From Prochlorococcus sp. AG-347-K10 (lineage in GTDB: Bacteria; Cyanobacteriota; Cyanobacteriia; PCC-6307; Cyanobiaceae): 47,994 nucleotides of DNA. The DNA lies in assembly GCA_003278955.1 (NCBI GenBank), contig QCCB01000010.1, forward strand, positions 1-47,994. Reading direction: 5' to 3'. Under the pieces are notes generated by a model. It ran no database searches, was not told the origin of the DNA, and was given only the letters and a program-made list of their open reading frames with translations. The stretch's first letter is position 1; every line of letters begins with the position of its first letter. Of the stretch, positions 36,887 through 47,139 are shown in pieces. Position numbers and translations under genes: made by a program.

Positions 36887-38221
36887 GTGTTTGATATTAG
36901 TAAAGACAACCTCCTAAAGGATTTCATAAAATTTCCAAAAAAAAATCTTCTTATTATTTTATTATTGTTAGGTTTTGGGGAATGGTTTGTCAGTGACTTA
37001 ATTCATTTTGCAGGAGGCTCAATAGGATTTTTTGCGTTGTGTTTGGGGGGATATTTTTACTTAAAGAATGATAAGCCTAAATTTAATGAGCCAAATAATT
37101 TAGATGGTTGGATAAATCTATGTAATGAAGATTTAAATTTTTTTGAAGAACTTGAAGCAGCAAATGAATTAGAAAAACAGAATTCAAAAAGACAAAAAAC
37201 ACTTGAATCTATTCTTAATAGATGTGAAAAAGAAAAAATAAGTTGCATTGGGCAAACAGATTATCAAAGTTTTCAATCTGTTTTGAAAAGTAATTTCAAA
37301 GCAGATAAGTTTAACTTTGATTTATACGAAAAACTACCTAAATACAATTCTTCTCAAGTTATTCCAGAAGAAGCTTTAAAGAGTGATGCAATCTTGTATT
37401 TTATAAAATTGCCTTTGTCGGCAAATGATTTTTTGTGGCTGGAAAAGTTTCCTAAAAATATGCCAATCTGGTTGGTGGCTTTAACTTCCAACCAAATAGA
37501 AGCCAAAAATCAGATAGAAGAACTAAAGTCTCAAATTTCAAATGACTTTATAAACAAAATTATTACTTTTGATGTGAATAAGATTGAAATAACAAATATA
37601 CCTTTTTCTTTAAGGAAGTTTTTCATAAGTTCATCTAAAAATATTGAAAATACAAAAAAAAGGCTCTTGAAAGAACTTCATGCTGCCTGGCAATCTGAAA
37701 TTGAAGGTATAAGGAGAATGCAGTTAAAAGGTATACAAAGAAAAAATCAAATTCTTGTCGCAACAACTGTTTTCTTATCTCCTATCCCATCAATTGATGT
37801 TATGGCAATGACAGTATTAAATTCTTTAATGATTAAAGAAATTAAGTCTATATGGGGATGTAATTGGTCTCCTGAAATTTTAGATAAAGTATCCAAAGAG
37901 ATTTTAAAGACTGCAATTGCTCAGGGAGTTATTGAATGGAGTGGACAGACTCTTATTGGTATAACAAAATTACATGGCCCAAATTGGCTAGTCTCTGGAA
38001 CATTTCAGGCTGTCAGTGCTGCTTATTTAACAAGAGTAGTATCAAGTTCTTTGGCTGATTTTATGGCAATAACAAAAGGAGTAGAAGAACCTGATTTGGA
38101 TTTTATAAAGAAAAATTCTGAGAAAATTGTTGAAGAAGCTTTTGAAAAAGAAAAAATAAATTGGAAAGGATTTATTTCTGATCTTAGAAAACCACTTATG
38201 AAACTATCTTTTAATTCATAA
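36887..38221 (+). CDS. DUF697-domain membrane protein
   Basis: This 444-residue protein has a hydrophobic region near the N-terminus (LLIILLLLGFGEWFVS and GSIGFFALCLGGYFYL, residues about 21-60). A predicted coiled-coil or globular middle follows, then a DUF697-type (YcjF-like) membrane region near residues 290-325 containing VFLSPIPSIDVMAMTVLNSL. The SPIPSIDVMA segment is the clearest family mark. DUF697 proteins in other bacteria sit beside GTPases of the Era-like family, but no G1-type P-loop is present here. The start is GTG at 36887. It ends 8 bp before the manganese-binding protein gene, so it is probably cotranscribed with the transporter. A TAAAAT at 36859-36864 could be its -10. Confidence 0.75.
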   Translation: MFDISKDNLLKDFIKFPKKNLLIILLLLGFGEWFVSDLIHFAGGSIGFFALCLGGYFYLKNDKPKFNEPNNLDGWINLCNEDLNFFEELEAANELEKQNSKRQKTLESILNRCEKEKISCIGQTDYQSFQSVLKSNFKADKFNFDLYEKLPKYNSSQVIPEEALKSDAILYFIKLPLSANDFLWLEKFPKNMPIWLVALTSNQIEAKNQIEELKSQISNDFINKIITFDVNKIEITNIPFSLRKFFISSSKNIENTKKRLLKELHAAWQSEIEGIRRMQLKGIQRKNQILVATTVFLSPIPSIDVMAMTVLNSLMIKEIKSIWGCNWSPEILDKVSKEILKTAIAQGVIEWSGQTLIGITKLHGPNWLVSGTFQAVSAAYLTRVVSSSLADFMAITKGVEEPDLDFIKKNSEKIVEEAFEKEKINWKGFISDLRKPLMKLSFNS

Positions 38222-38228
38222 TCTTGGG

Positions 38229-39140
38229 ATGAATATTAAATATAAAAAAAATATTTTTTTTTTAAGTTTGATCCTTCTGCTTTCTATTGCTTCAGGCTCA
38301 TGTAAGAGAATATCAAATAAAAATGAAACTAAAGAAGTAATACTGGCAAGTTTCACTGTTTTGGCGGATATAATTAGCAATGTCGCTAAAGATGATTTTA
38401 TTGTTAGATCTATAACGAAACCTGGAGTTGAAGTTCATGGCTACCAACCAACTCCAAGCGATTTGGTAAATGCCTCTAATGCTTTTGTGTTTATTGATAA
38501 TGGATTTGGATTTGAATTATGGGCCGAAAAATTTGTTTCTAATTTAAAAGTTAAAAGAATTACTGTCGCAGAAGATTTGGATCCTATTTTTATCAGTGAA
38601 GATTTTTATAAAGGGAAACCCAATCCTCATGCCTGGATTTCTCCAAAAAGAGGGATCTTATACGTAGATATTCTCGTGGATTCATTATCAGAATTGAGGC
38701 CATCCAAAAGAAAATCATTTGAAGAAAATGGAAAAATTTATAAAGATAAACTATTTAAAATAGATAAAGAATTCTCACTTTTTATTAATAACTTAAATAA
38801 AGACAGAAGGTATCTAGTAAGTTGTGAAGGTGCTTTTTCGTATCTAACAGATGATTATGGATTAGAGGAAGTTTATTTGTGGCCAGTTAATGCTGAGAGT
38901 CAAATTACTCCTAAAAGAATGGCAAGAACAATCTCACTAGTTAAAGAAAACAATGTTCCATCTGTATTCTGCGAAAGTACTGTAAGTAACGAATCTCAAA
39001 TGGTTGTTGCAAACGAAACTGGGGCTAAGTTTGGAGGAAATCTTTTTGTTGATTCATTATCTGATAATAGTGGGCCTGCTAGTTCCTATATAAAAATGCT
39101 TGAGCATAATTTGGATTTGATTAAAAAAGGACTTTTTTGA
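38229..39140 (+). CDS. mntC: Manganese ABC transporter, substrate-binding protein (MntC-like)
   Basis: This is a cluster A-I metal-binding protein that delivers Mn2+ to the ABC importer. The four metal ligands of MntC are all present: H70 (EVHGYQP), H134 (NPHAWISP), E200 (SCEGAF) and D275 (FVDSLSD). C199 and C248 (VFCEST) match the disulfide pair known in Synechocystis MntC. The His-rich loop of zinc-binding ZnuA proteins is absent, and E200 replaces a His, so Mn is the likelier substrate. The N-terminus is a signal sequence with a Cys at 25 (SGSCKR), but it is a weak lipobox (Ser at -3). It starts at ATG 38229. ATP-binding and permease genes follow at 3 and 12 bp. Confidence 0.88.
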   Translation: MNIKYKKNIFFLSLILLLSIASGSCKRISNKNETKEVILASFTVLADIISNVAKDDFIVRSITKPGVEVHGYQPTPSDLVNASNAFVFIDNGFGFELWAEKFVSNLKVKRITVAEDLDPIFISEDFYKGKPNPHAWISPKRGILYVDILVDSLSELRPSKRKSFEENGKIYKDKLFKIDKEFSLFINNLNKDRRYLVSCEGAFSYLTDDYGLEEVYLWPVNAESQITPKRMARTISLVKENNVPSVFCESTVSNESQMVVANETGAKFGGNLFVDSLSDNSGPASSYIKMLEHNLDLIKKGLF

Positions 39141-39143
39141 ATT

Positions 39144-39908
39144 ATGGAAACAATCAATTATCAAAACTTTAGGATTGAGGCAGAGAATATTTGCGTAGAT
39201 TACAACGGTAAGGTGGCTTTGTATGATGCCAATTTAAGATTGCAACCTGGCCAGATTTGTGGGTTAGTAGGGATGAACGGGGCTGGTAAAACAACTTTCT
39301 TTAATGCTTTAACTGGCTTTGTAAATATTTCAAAGGGAAAAATTAGAATAAATGGAGAGTCTGTAAGATCTGCTCAAAAAGATCAGACAATTGCTTATGT
39401 CCCTCAAAATGAGGGAATTGATAGTCAATTCCCAATAAGTGTTTGGGATGTAGTGATGATGGGAAGATATGGTTCGATGAATATTTTCAGGTGTCCTAGA
39501 GAGTCTGATGTTCAGGCGGTTAAAGATGCTATTGAGAGAGTTGATCTTACTGATCATTTATCTACACCTATTGGAAACTTATCTGGAGGTCAGAGAAAAC
39601 GAACTTTTTTAGCTAGAGCAATTGCGCAAAGAGCATCAATACTTCTTCTTGATGAGCCTTTTTCAGGTGTTGATATAAGAACTGAAAAACTTATCTCAGA
39701 ATTATTTATTCAATTTAAAAATGAGGGAAAAACCATATTATTATCAACGCACGATATGATTCATGTCCGTGAATTTTGTGATTTGGTTCTTTTAATAAAT
39801 AAAACTGTTGTAGCTTATGGTGAAACCTCTGAAGTGTTTACCCCTGAAAATATTACAACCACTTTTGGAGGGATCTCACCTGATTTCTTGTTTGGACCTG
39901 AATCCTAA
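39144..39908 (+). CDS. mntA: Manganese ABC transporter, ATP-binding protein
   Basis: This is the 254-residue ATPase of the Mn importer. Motifs are complete: Walker A GMNGAGKTT (residues about 43-51), the Q-loop in YVPQNEGID, the ABC signature LSGGQRKR (about 146-153), Walker B ILLLDEPF (D170, E171) and the switch His in STHDMIHV (H203). The sequence resembles the metal-type ATPases MntA/ZnuC. The symbol follows Synechocystis usage. It begins 3 bp after the binding-protein stop and precedes the permease by 12 bp. Confidence 0.9.
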   Translation: METINYQNFRIEAENICVDYNGKVALYDANLRLQPGQICGLVGMNGAGKTTFFNALTGFVNISKGKIRINGESVRSAQKDQTIAYVPQNEGIDSQFPISVWDVVMMGRYGSMNIFRCPRESDVQAVKDAIERVDLTDHLSTPIGNLSGGQRKRTFLARAIAQRASILLLDEPFSGVDIRTEKLISELFIQFKNEGKTILLSTHDMIHVREFCDLVLLINKTVVAYGETSEVFTPENITTTFGGISPDFLFGPES

Positions 39909-39920
39909 ATTTTAATTTAT

Positions 39921-40793
39921 ATGGAGCTCTGTTCTTTTTTAACTTTAGATTCATTCATCACAGATCCTTTAGCTCATGACTTTATGAGAAAAGCACTTCT
40001 TATGAGTTCATTGGTTGCAGCTGTTTGTGGTTTTCTATCAAGTTATTTGACTCTTAAAGGATGGGCTTTAATGGGAGATGCAGTGTCACATTCGGTAATG
40101 CCTGGTGTTGTGGTTGCTTATGCATTAGGTCTTCCTTTCTCATTAGGGGCATTTATTTTCGGAGTTGGTTCTGTAGCCTTGATAGGGTTTATTAAGCAGA
40201 AATCTAGAGTTAAGGAAGATACTGTTATTGGGTTGGTATTTACTGGATTTTTTGCTCTTGGAATAGTATTGGTTTCTAAGATTAAAAGTAATATTGATCT
40301 ACACTCTATTCTTTTTGGTAGTCCATTAGGAATATCACTTTCAGATGTAAAACAAACTATATTCATTTCTTTATTGGTAGTAATCCTTTTATCAATTTTT
40401 AGAAAAGATTTAATGCTTTATTGTTTTGATCCTAGGCATGCAAAAACAGTTGGGATTAATGTGTTTTTTCTTCATTATTTACTGCTCACATGTTTATCTT
40501 TGGCAGCTGTTGTGGGCTTACAGTCTGTTGGAATTATTTTAGTAGTAGCAATGTTGATTACACCAGGGGCTACAGCATATTTACTGACGGATAAGTTCGA
40601 TAACATGACAGTAATTTCAGTATTAAGTGCAATTATCTCAAGCCTAATAGGAATCTATGTTAGTTTTTGGTTTGATCTTGAAACAGGGGGATCAATTGTC
40701 TTAGCACAAACTTTTATATTTTTATTTGCCTTTTTATTCGCTCCAAGATACGGAATATTTAAGTTAAAGAAATTATTTGCTGGGTATAAATGA
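39921..40793 (+). CDS. mntB: Manganese ABC transporter, permease
   Basis: This is the 290-residue membrane subunit of the metal ABC-3 type. About eight to nine hydrophobic segments are visible, including FIFGVGSVALIGFI, VIGLVFTGFFALGIVLV and VVGLQSVGIILVVAMLI. The coupling region LSSYLTLKGWALMGDAVSHS, typical of MntB/ZnuB, contacts the ATPase. The C-terminal ITPGATAYLLTDKF is also conserved. Its stop overlaps the start of the next gene (ATGA), so the DUF4336 protein is translationally coupled. Confidence 0.9.
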   Translation: MELCSFLTLDSFITDPLAHDFMRKALLMSSLVAAVCGFLSSYLTLKGWALMGDAVSHSVMPGVVVAYALGLPFSLGAFIFGVGSVALIGFIKQKSRVKEDTVIGLVFTGFFALGIVLVSKIKSNIDLHSILFGSPLGISLSDVKQTIFISLLVVILLSIFRKDLMLYCFDPRHAKTVGINVFFLHYLLLTCLSLAAVVGLQSVGIILVVAMLITPGATAYLLTDKFDNMTVISVLSAIISSLIGIYVSFWFDLETGGSIVLAQTFIFLFAFLFAPRYGIFKLKKLFAGYK

Positions 40794-41962
40794 TAGTGGT
40801 GAAAGAAACTTTAAATAAAAAATGGAATTGGTGGCCATTATTCCCCTTATATCCTTATGGAAAAAAGAAAACAATTTTCAGAGAATTAATTCCTGATCAA
40901 GTATGGTCCTTGGAACAAATACAGGGACTTTATTATGTTGCGGTTCCAATAAGAATGACGGTAATAAAGGTTGATGATGGATTGATGCTAATAAATCCAC
41001 TACCTCCGACAAAAGAATTAATAAATGAGTTAGAAAAACTAATTGCGATTCACGGCAACGTAAAAACAATAATTCTACCGAATGCCTCTGGACTAGAACA
41101 TAAAATCGGACTTCCAGCTCTTTCAAGAATTTTTAAAGATGCAGAAATTTGGCTTTGTCCTGGACAATGGAGTTTCCCTATAAATCTCCCACTAGATTTT
41201 TTAGGAATTCCATCAAAAAGATCAAGAATACTGTTTGAGGATGGTACTCCACATTCAAACTCCTTTAAATGGTCTTCATTAGGTCCACTGAATTTAGGTC
41301 TTGGAAGATATCAGGAGATAAGCTGTTTCCATTATTCTACAAAAACTCTTCATGTAACAGATGCAATAGTTGGAATAGACTCAACACCACCTGAGATATT
41401 TAATTTTGATCCAACACCACTTCTTTTTCATGCTAGAGAGAGAGGAGATGAACCTTTGATTGACTCTATCGAACAAAGAAAAAAAGGATGGAAAAGGTTA
41501 GTCTTGTTTTCTTCTTTTTTGAAACCAGGTAAATTAAATATTCCACCTTTAAAAAAAATATTTAAGTATTCATTCAAAAAAGATCTTAGAAATTGGAGAT
41601 CTCATTTCGGTATTTATCCCTTTTTATGGGATGAAGATTGGGAATCATCTCTTATTGAAATAATGGGTAAAGATACTCCTAAGGTTCAAATTGCACCAGT
41701 TTTACAAAAATTAATTTTTCCGCGTTCAAAAGAAGTTTTACTTAAATGGTTGGAAAATATAAAGTCTTTTGAAGATATGGAATATTTAATTCCAGCTCAT
41801 TTTACGGCACCTATAAAATTTACAATAGAAGATTGTCAAAAATTAATTAATGAAATTAATTCCCAACAATGGGACAAACTTCCTGAGGATAAAAAATTTT
41901 TAATTGGTTTATACAAAAAGTTGTTTGAACTAGGAATAATTCCTGAAGAAGTAAATCTTTAA
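40790..41962 (+). CDS. DUF4336 family protein
   Basis: This 390-residue protein has the DUF4336 pattern, a metallo-beta-lactamase-like fold widespread in cyanobacteria and plants. YYVAVPIRMTVIKVDDGLML, then HGNVKTIILPNASGLEHKIG with a His, FKDAEIWLCPGQWSFP and FHYSTKTLHVTDAIVG occur in order. The canonical HxHxDH metal motif of hydrolases in that superfamily is missing, so catalysis is doubtful. No signal peptide or membrane segment is seen. The gene overlaps the Mn permease by 4 bp (ATGA), an arrangement that suggests a link with the transporter, but this is context only. It ends 3 bp from the convergent DUF760 gene. Confidence 0.8.
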   Translation: MIVVKETLNKKWNWWPLFPLYPYGKKKTIFRELIPDQVWSLEQIQGLYYVAVPIRMTVIKVDDGLMLINPLPPTKELINELEKLIAIHGNVKTIILPNASGLEHKIGLPALSRIFKDAEIWLCPGQWSFPINLPLDFLGIPSKRSRILFEDGTPHSNSFKWSSLGPLNLGLGRYQEISCFHYSTKTLHVTDAIVGIDSTPPEIFNFDPTPLLFHARERGDEPLIDSIEQRKKGWKRLVLFSSFLKPGKLNIPPLKKIFKYSFKKDLRNWRSHFGIYPFLWDEDWESSLIEIMGKDTPKVQIAPVLQKLIFPRSKEVLLKWLENIKSFEDMEYLIPAHFTAPIKFTIEDCQKLINEINSQQWDKLPEDKKFLIGLYKKLFELGIIPEEVNL

Positions 41963-41965
41963 AAA

Positions 41966-42301
41966 CTATTCTTCAATAGACATGTTTTCATCATTTTTAA
42001 GAGTTTGTTCCAGCTCTTTTCTTTGCTCCATTTGTCTTAAGAAATATCCTGTCATCATTGCAGAAGATAATAAATTAGCAATGTTGTCTTTTGAAGATGT
42101 TATTTTTACATCAAATTGATCTGAAGGAAGCATTCCAAGAAGACCTTGAACATTATGTCTAATAATTTCTTGAATATCTTCACTAGCTGATTTTGCTACT
42201 CTTTGCAAAACTTCTGGAGATTGTTTTTGTAAATATTGGATTAAATCATTCTCATCGTTTGGATCATTATTTTCAGTAGCAAGAAATTCTGGATTAAACA
42301 T
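41966..42301 (-). CDS. DUF760 family protein
   Basis: This is a small helical protein of 111 residues with the DUF760 pattern: DLIQYLQKQSPEVLQRVAKS, then EIIRHNVQGLLGMLPSDQFD, and ISS/LLSSAMMTGYFLRQMEQR near the C-terminus. Ends are acidic. The family occurs in cyanobacteria and plastids, and its function is unsettled. The gene lies 45 bp downstream of lepB on the same strand and is convergent with the DUF4336 gene at a 3 bp gap. Confidence 0.82.
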   Translation of the reverse strand: MFNPEFLATENNDPNDENDLIQYLQKQSPEVLQRVAKSASEDIQEIIRHNVQGLLGMLPSDQFDVKITSSKDNIANLLSSAMMTGYFLRQMEQRKELEQTLKNDENMSIEE

Positions 42302-42346
42302 TTCTACAACTTCAAGATATAAAAACCCTACAACATCACGTACCCA

Positions 42347-42931
42347 TTAATCTAAATTATTAAGGGCAGGGAACCGAATAGGTCCAATTTTATTAAACGG
42401 CCAATATCTAAAAAAAGCTTTGCCAATAACCTTTTCATAGGGTAAAAATCCCCAAATATGCGAGTCCATACTGTTATTTCTATTATCTCCCATCACCCAT
42501 AATGATTCATCTGGGACAATAAAAGGCCCCATTGAATAATTAATATTTTTGTCAAAAACGTAATTGTTTTGAGCGATATCATTTAAGTAAAGGTTACCAT
42601 TTTTTACTTCTACCTTATCTCCAGGTATCCCAATTACTCTCTTTATTAGTGCAGTATCTGCTTCATAGCCATCATTAATTAATTGTTCCGGAACGTTAAA
42701 AACAACTATTTTATTTTTTAATTTTGAAAGATTTGATTTGGATATGATTTTGGGGGTTAGTTTCTCAACAAGAATTTTATCTTGTATTTGAAGAGTTGGA
42801 AGCATTGAACCAGATGGGATCCATCTTGGCTCTATAACCTGCCATCGTATAATTAAAGCTATAGATATCCAGATTAAAAGATTTTTTAAATCCTTTATTA
42901 TTGAATTTCTTTTTTCTTGAGTTTTAGACAT
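42347..42931 (-). CDS. lepB: Signal peptidase I
   Basis: Lep cleaves signal peptides from exported proteins. The 194-residue protein has one N-terminal membrane segment (LLIWISIALIIRWQVIEP) and the serine-lysine dyad. S42 is in PSGSMLPTLQ and K98 is in ALIKRVIGIPGD. Box E, GDNRNNSMDSHIWG (residues 148-161), completes the fold. It has a normal length for cyanobacterial Lep proteins. The gene is divergent from menD across 50 bp. Identification is firm. Confidence 0.95.
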   Translation of the reverse strand: MSKTQEKRNSIIKDLKNLLIWISIALIIRWQVIEPRWIPSGSMLPTLQIQDKILVEKLTPKIISKSNLSKLKNKIVVFNVPEQLINDGYEADTALIKRVIGIPGDKVEVKNGNLYLNDIAQNNYVFDKNINYSMGPFIVPDESLWVMGDNRNNSMDSHIWGFLPYEKVIGKAFFRYWPFNKIGPIRFPALNNLD

Positions 42932-42981
42932 GTTTTATTTAATTCAGTTATAAGGAAAATCCCAAAGCATTTATATAAATT

Positions 42982-44745
42982 ATGACATCATCTATTGAAT
43001 GCAAAAATTTTCTTAGAAGTTTACAACTTTTGAATCTTCTTACAAAAATAGGAGTTCAAAATTTAATAATATGTCCTGGAAGTAGATCAGCACCTTTAGC
43101 AATAGCTGCTGGAGAATTAAATAAATTAGGACTGGTAAATATTTTTAATTCAATAGATGAGAGATCTGCGGGATTCCACTCTCTTGGGATTTCTGCTGCA
43201 TCAGGTAATCTCTCTTTAGTTATTACGACTTCTGGGACTGCTGTAAGTAACTTATTGCCAGCAGCAGTTGAGGCAGACCGATCTTGTAAAGGTATTATAT
43301 TTCTTACTGCTGATAGACCCTTAAGATTAAAAGATTGTGGCGCTAATCAAACAGTAAATCAAGAAGATTTTTTGAGTTCAGTCTGCAGAAGAGTTTTAAG
43401 TACAAATCTAAATGGACTTCATGAAACACAAGAAAAAGAAATCTTGAAATTAGTTCGAACTATTGAGAAACAAATATCAACCTTCCCTGGTCCTATTCAT
43501 TTAAATATTCCTATAGATAAGCCTTTAGGAATTTCATTTTTAAATAAAAAAAACATTTTAGAGGTTTTTGAGAGAATATATTTTAAGAAAAAATATATAT
43601 TTCAGGAAGTTGAAATAAAGTCTGATAAAAACAAATTCTTCGAAATTTCAGAAAATTTAAATTTAGATGAATCCGGTATTATTTTGGTGGGTCCCTATCA
43701 AGGTTCCATAAATGATTTAACTTCTTTCAATAAGTCTTTAGAACGAATACAAGAGATTACTGGTTGGCCAGTATTTGCTGATCCTGTTTCAGGTGTTCAT
43801 TCTGGTTTGAGAGGACTAGTCGTGAATTGGGAATTAGTCTTAAGAAAAAATAAAAATTCAATAAATTGTCATCAACTTTTGAGGCTTGGCCCTATGTCAT
43901 CCTCAATTGATTTGGAGAAGTTTTTAATAAACTTCAAAGGGATACAAATTCTTATAAAAGAAAAAAACTATAGAAAATTGGACCCTATTAAAAAATCATT
44001 TGAATATGATTTTGGGCTATCAAATTTCACTACTTTATTGTTAGAAGAATTATCAATCAACGAAAAAAACAAAAAGTCTCTCACTCCGATGGCTTTAAAT
44101 CTAATAGAGGAAGGCGAGCAGATTAAAGAAATTTTAAAAGAGGAAATTACTCAAGATAATCAAATTACTGAGTATATGCTTGCAAATCTTGTTCCAAAAC
44201 TTTGGCCAACTGAAAATCCTATAATGCTCTCCGCGAGTAGCCCGATTAGAGATTGGCTCACGTTTTCAGAAAATGGTACTTTAACAAGAAATTGTTTCAG
44301 CTTTAGGGGTGCTTCTGGCATAGACGGTACTTTATCTCTTGCATTAGGTATTTCTAGAATTAAAAATCCTCTACTTCTTGTGACTGGAGATTTGGCTTTT
44401 ATTCATGACATAAACGGTTGGCTGATTGAAAATTCAATCGACATGAATTTAACAATTCTTCTAATAAATAATAATGGCGGAAATATATTTAATCGTATTT
44501 ATAAAAAAAATTTAAAAGAAGATGAATTAAAAAAACTATTTCTTATGCCAAAAGAAATAAACTGGCCAAAACTCGCAGAGGGTTATCAAGTAAACTTTAA
44601 AAGTGTGGCAAATTTTAAAAAATTACGAGAGGCATTAGATTGGAGCATTTCTATCCAGAAATCTGTAATAATTAAAGTTGATGTTGATCCAGAAAATGAA
44701 ATTTGTGAAAAAAATGACTTGCTAGAAAAAATAATTGGCAGTTAA
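42982..44745 (+). CDS. menD: 2-succinyl-5-enolpyruvyl-6-hydroxy-3-cyclohexadiene-1-carboxylate synthase (MenD)
   Basis: MenD, a thiamine-diphosphate enzyme, joins isochorismate and 2-oxoglutarate on the route to phylloquinone, the photosystem I cofactor. The N-terminal domain shows [33 protein letters not shown] with the catalytic Glu, and [17 protein letters not shown]. The C-terminal domain has the ThDP-binding [12 protein letters not shown]...NNNGGNIF element. Length is 587 residues, within the family range. It starts at ATG 42982, and menB follows 35 bp downstream on the same strand, forming a menD-menB pair. Confidence 0.96.
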   Translation: MTSSIECKNFLRSLQLLNLLTKIGVQNLIICPGSRSAPLAIAAGELNKLGLVNIFNSIDERSAGFHSLGISAASGNLSLVITTSGTAVSNLLPAAVEADRSCKGIIFLTADRPLRLKDCGANQTVNQEDFLSSVCRRVLSTNLNGLHETQEKEILKLVRTIEKQISTFPGPIHLNIPIDKPLGISFLNKKNILEVFERIYFKKKYIFQEVEIKSDKNKFFEISENLNLDESGIILVGPYQGSINDLTSFNKSLERIQEITGWPVFADPVSGVHSGLRGLVVNWELVLRKNKNSINCHQLLRLGPMSSSIDLEKFLINFKGIQILIKEKNYRKLDPIKKSFEYDFGLSNFTTLLLEELSINEKNKKSLTPMALNLIEEGEQIKEILKEEITQDNQITEYMLANLVPKLWPTENPIMLSASSPIRDWLTFSENGTLTRNCFSFRGASGIDGTLSLALGISRIKNPLLLVTGDLAFIHDINGWLIENSIDMNLTILLINNNGGNIFNRIYKKNLKEDELKKLFLMPKEINWPKLAEGYQVNFKSVANFKKLREALDWSISIQKSVIIKVDVDPENEICEKNDLLEKIIGS

Positions 44746-44780
44746 ATTTATCATTTTCTATCTTTGAATAATTAGATTTC

Positions 44781-45638
44781 ATGAAAGTATTACCTGGAAA
44801 AACAACTTTAAATTGGTCAGAATGCAAATCTTATGAGGATATATTGTTTCACAAATCAGATGAGGGAATCGCGAGAATTGCAATTAATCGGCCTGAAAAA
44901 AGAAATGCATTTAGGCCACAAACTGTAGATGAACTCATTGACGCATTTGATATCGTAAGAAATGATGAAACTATTGGAGTAGTACTCTTTACAGGTGCTG
45001 GACCTGACAAAAAAGGCATTTATTCTTTTTGCTCTGGAGGTGATCAGAGTGTAAGGGGTAAAAATGGATATAAAAATGATGAAGGGAAGCAGAGATTAAA
45101 TGTACTTGAACTTCAAAGATTAATAAGAAGTTTACCTAAAGTGGTTATTGCTTTAGTTCCTGGTTTCGCAATTGGAGGAGGACAGGTACTTCATCTAATT
45201 TGTGATCTCAGTATCGCCTCTGAAAATGCAATATTTGGTCAAACAGGTCCAAGAGTCGGTAGTTTTGATGCGGGTTTTGGATCTAGTTATTTAGCAAGAC
45301 TTGTTGGTCAAAGAAAAGCAAAAGAAATTTGGTTTTTGTGTAGAAAATATAATTCCAAGGAAGCTCTGAAGATGGGCTTGATAAATGCAATTACAAAGAT
45401 TGAAGAATTAGAAGCTGAGGGTGTAATCTGGGCAAGAGAGATTTTACGCAATAGTCCAACTGCTATTCGTATTCTTAAAGCTTCATTCAATGCAGAGAAT
45501 GATGGGATTGCAGGTATTCAAGAATTATCTGGATACACAACTCAATTATTCTATTCGACTGAAGAAGCTCAAGAAGGTAGAGATGCCTTTCTTGAAAAGC
45601 GTCCACCAGACTTTTCTGACTATAAGTGGACACCCTAG
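44781..45638 (+). CDS. menB: 1,4-dihydroxy-2-naphthoyl-CoA synthase (MenB)
   Basis: MenB closes the naphthoquinone ring from O-succinylbenzoyl-CoA. The 285-residue crotonase-fold protein shows [20 protein letters not shown], the CoA/oxyanion [32 protein letters not shown] and [20 protein letters not shown]. The QTGP sequence, with Gly in place of the Asp of the other class, marks the bicarbonate-dependent type I enzymes, an inference from known structures. [20 protein letters not shown] lies near the C-terminus. It is paired with menD and is 36 bp before glgA. Confidence 0.96.
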   Translation: MKVLPGKTTLNWSECKSYEDILFHKSDEGIARIAINRPEKRNAFRPQTVDELIDAFDIVRNDETIGVVLFTGAGPDKKGIYSFCSGGDQSVRGKNGYKNDEGKQRLNVLELQRLIRSLPKVVIALVPGFAIGGGQVLHLICDLSIASENAIFGQTGPRVGSFDAGFGSSYLARLVGQRKAKEIWFLCRKYNSKEALKMGLINAITKIEELEAEGVIWAREILRNSPTAIRILKASFNAENDGIAGIQELSGYTTQLFYSTEEAQEGRDAFLEKRPPDFSDYKWTP

Positions 45639-45674
45639 TTTATTTTTCAAAAGAACTTTTTTAAATAATTATCA

Positions 45675-47132
45675 ATGAGAATTCTTCTTGCCGCTGCTGA
45701 ATGTGCCCCAATGATCAAAGTTGGTGGTATGGGAGATGTGGTTGGTTCGTTGCCTCCATCTTTGATAAAACTTGGTCACGATGTAAGGGTAATAATCCCA
45801 GGATATGGAAAATTGTGGAGTCTTTTAGAGGTATCCAATGAACCAGTATTTAGAGCAAATACAATGGGCACTGATTTTGCCGTATATGAAGCAAAACATC
45901 CCATCCATAATTATGTGATTTACCTAGTGGGTCATCCAATATTTGATTCTGACCAAATATATGGAGGCGAAAATGAGGACTGGCGCTTTACATTTTTTGC
46001 TAGTGCCACTGCAGAATTTGCCTGGAATTGTTGGAAACCTCAAGTTCTCCATTGCCATGATTGGCACACTGGAATGATTCCTGTATGGATGCATCAGGAT
46101 CCCGAAATTAGTACTGTCTTCACAATTCATAATTTAAAATACCAAGGCCCTTGGAGGTGGAAACTTGAAAAAATGACTTGGTGCCCTTGGTATATGCATG
46201 GAGACCACACGATGGCTGCGGCCATGTTGTACGCAGATAGGGTCAATGCTGTTTCTCCGACTTATGCAGATGAGATTAAAACCAATGAATACGGGGAAAG
46301 CCTCGAAGGATTACTTAATTACATTTCAGGTAAATTAAGGGGAATTCTTAATGGCATAGATCTTGATGAATGGAATCCAGCCAAAGATCCAGTTTTACCT
46401 GCACAATTCAGCATTAAGAATTTAGAAAATAGGCTCGAAAATAAAAAAATTCTGCAGAGAGAAATGGGTCTCGAAGTTAATCCTAAAAAATATCTTTTAG
46501 GTATGGTCAGTAGGTTAGTTGATCAGAAAGGGGTTGACTTACTTTTACAAGTTTCAAGAAGACTATTAGCCTATACAGATTCTCAAATTGCTGTTTTGGG
46601 GACTGGAGATAGATATTTAGAAGCTGGATTATGGCAACTGGCATTAGATTACCCAGGAAGATTCTCAGTATTTCTTACCTATGATGATTCTTTATCAAGG
46701 CTTATCTACGGTGGCTCTGATGCATTTTTAATGCCAAGTAGATTTGAACCTTGTGGTATTAGTCAACTCCTTGCCATGAGATATGGTTCTATCCCTATAG
46801 TAAGGCGAGTTGGAGGTTTAGTTGATACAGTTTTACCTCATGACCCAGAAAATAATAATGGCACGGGATTTTGCTTTGATCGCTTTGAACCTATAGATTT
46901 TTATACTTCTTTAGTAAGGTCCTGGGAAGCCTTTAGGCATAAAGATAGTTGGAAATTACTGCAAAAAAGAGCCATGAGCCAAGAGTTTAGTTGGCAAAGA
47001 TCAGCTCTTGAATACGAAGTTATGTATAAGGATGTGTGCGGAATAAAAGAACCATCGCCAGATGTTGCTGAAGTTGAAAAATTTTCTTACGGACAATCAG
47101 CTGATCCATCTTTAAAAAAAAGTATGACTTAA
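45675..47132 (+). CDS. glgA: Glycogen synthase (ADP-glucose)
   Basis: GlgA elongates glycogen from ADP-glucose. The 485-residue GT5 enzyme starts [20 protein letters not shown], with the KVGGMGD nucleotide-sugar motif from K15. [13 protein letters not shown] and [11 protein letters not shown] are typical of the N-terminal domain. The C-terminal domain has [16 protein letters not shown] and the active-site [17 protein letters not shown] (catalytic Glu in FEPCG) followed by [19 protein letters not shown] start at 45675. It is followed by murF 7 bp later. Confidence 0.97.
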   Translation: MRILLAAAECAPMIKVGGMGDVVGSLPPSLIKLGHDVRVIIPGYGKLWSLLEVSNEPVFRANTMGTDFAVYEAKHPIHNYVIYLVGHPIFDSDQIYGGENEDWRFTFFASATAEFAWNCWKPQVLHCHDWHTGMIPVWMHQDPEISTVFTIHNLKYQGPWRWKLEKMTWCPWYMHGDHTMAAAMLYADRVNAVSPTYADEIKTNEYGESLEGLLNYISGKLRGILNGIDLDEWNPAKDPVLPAQFSIKNLENRLENKKILQREMGLEVNPKKYLLGMVSRLVDQKGVDLLLQVSRRLLAYTDSQIAVLGTGDRYLEAGLWQLALDYPGRFSVFLTYDDSLSRLIYGGSDAFLMPSRFEPCGISQLLAMRYGSIPIVRRVGGLVDTVLPHDPENNNGTGFCFDRFEPIDFYTSLVRSWEAFRHKDSWKLLQKRAMSQEFSWQRSALEYEVMYKDVCGIKEPSPDVAEVEKFSYGQSADPSLKKSMT

Positions 47133-47139
47133 TTTTTTA

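Noticed and set aside
38229..40793. Zinc (ZnuABC) transporter
   Set aside because: The binding protein lacks a His-rich loop and has the His-His-Glu-Asp ligand set and Cys pair of MntC, so Mn is favoured.
40790..41962. Active metallo-beta-lactamase hydrolase
   Set aside because: The HxHxDH metal motif is absent, so only the DUF4336 fold assignment is kept.
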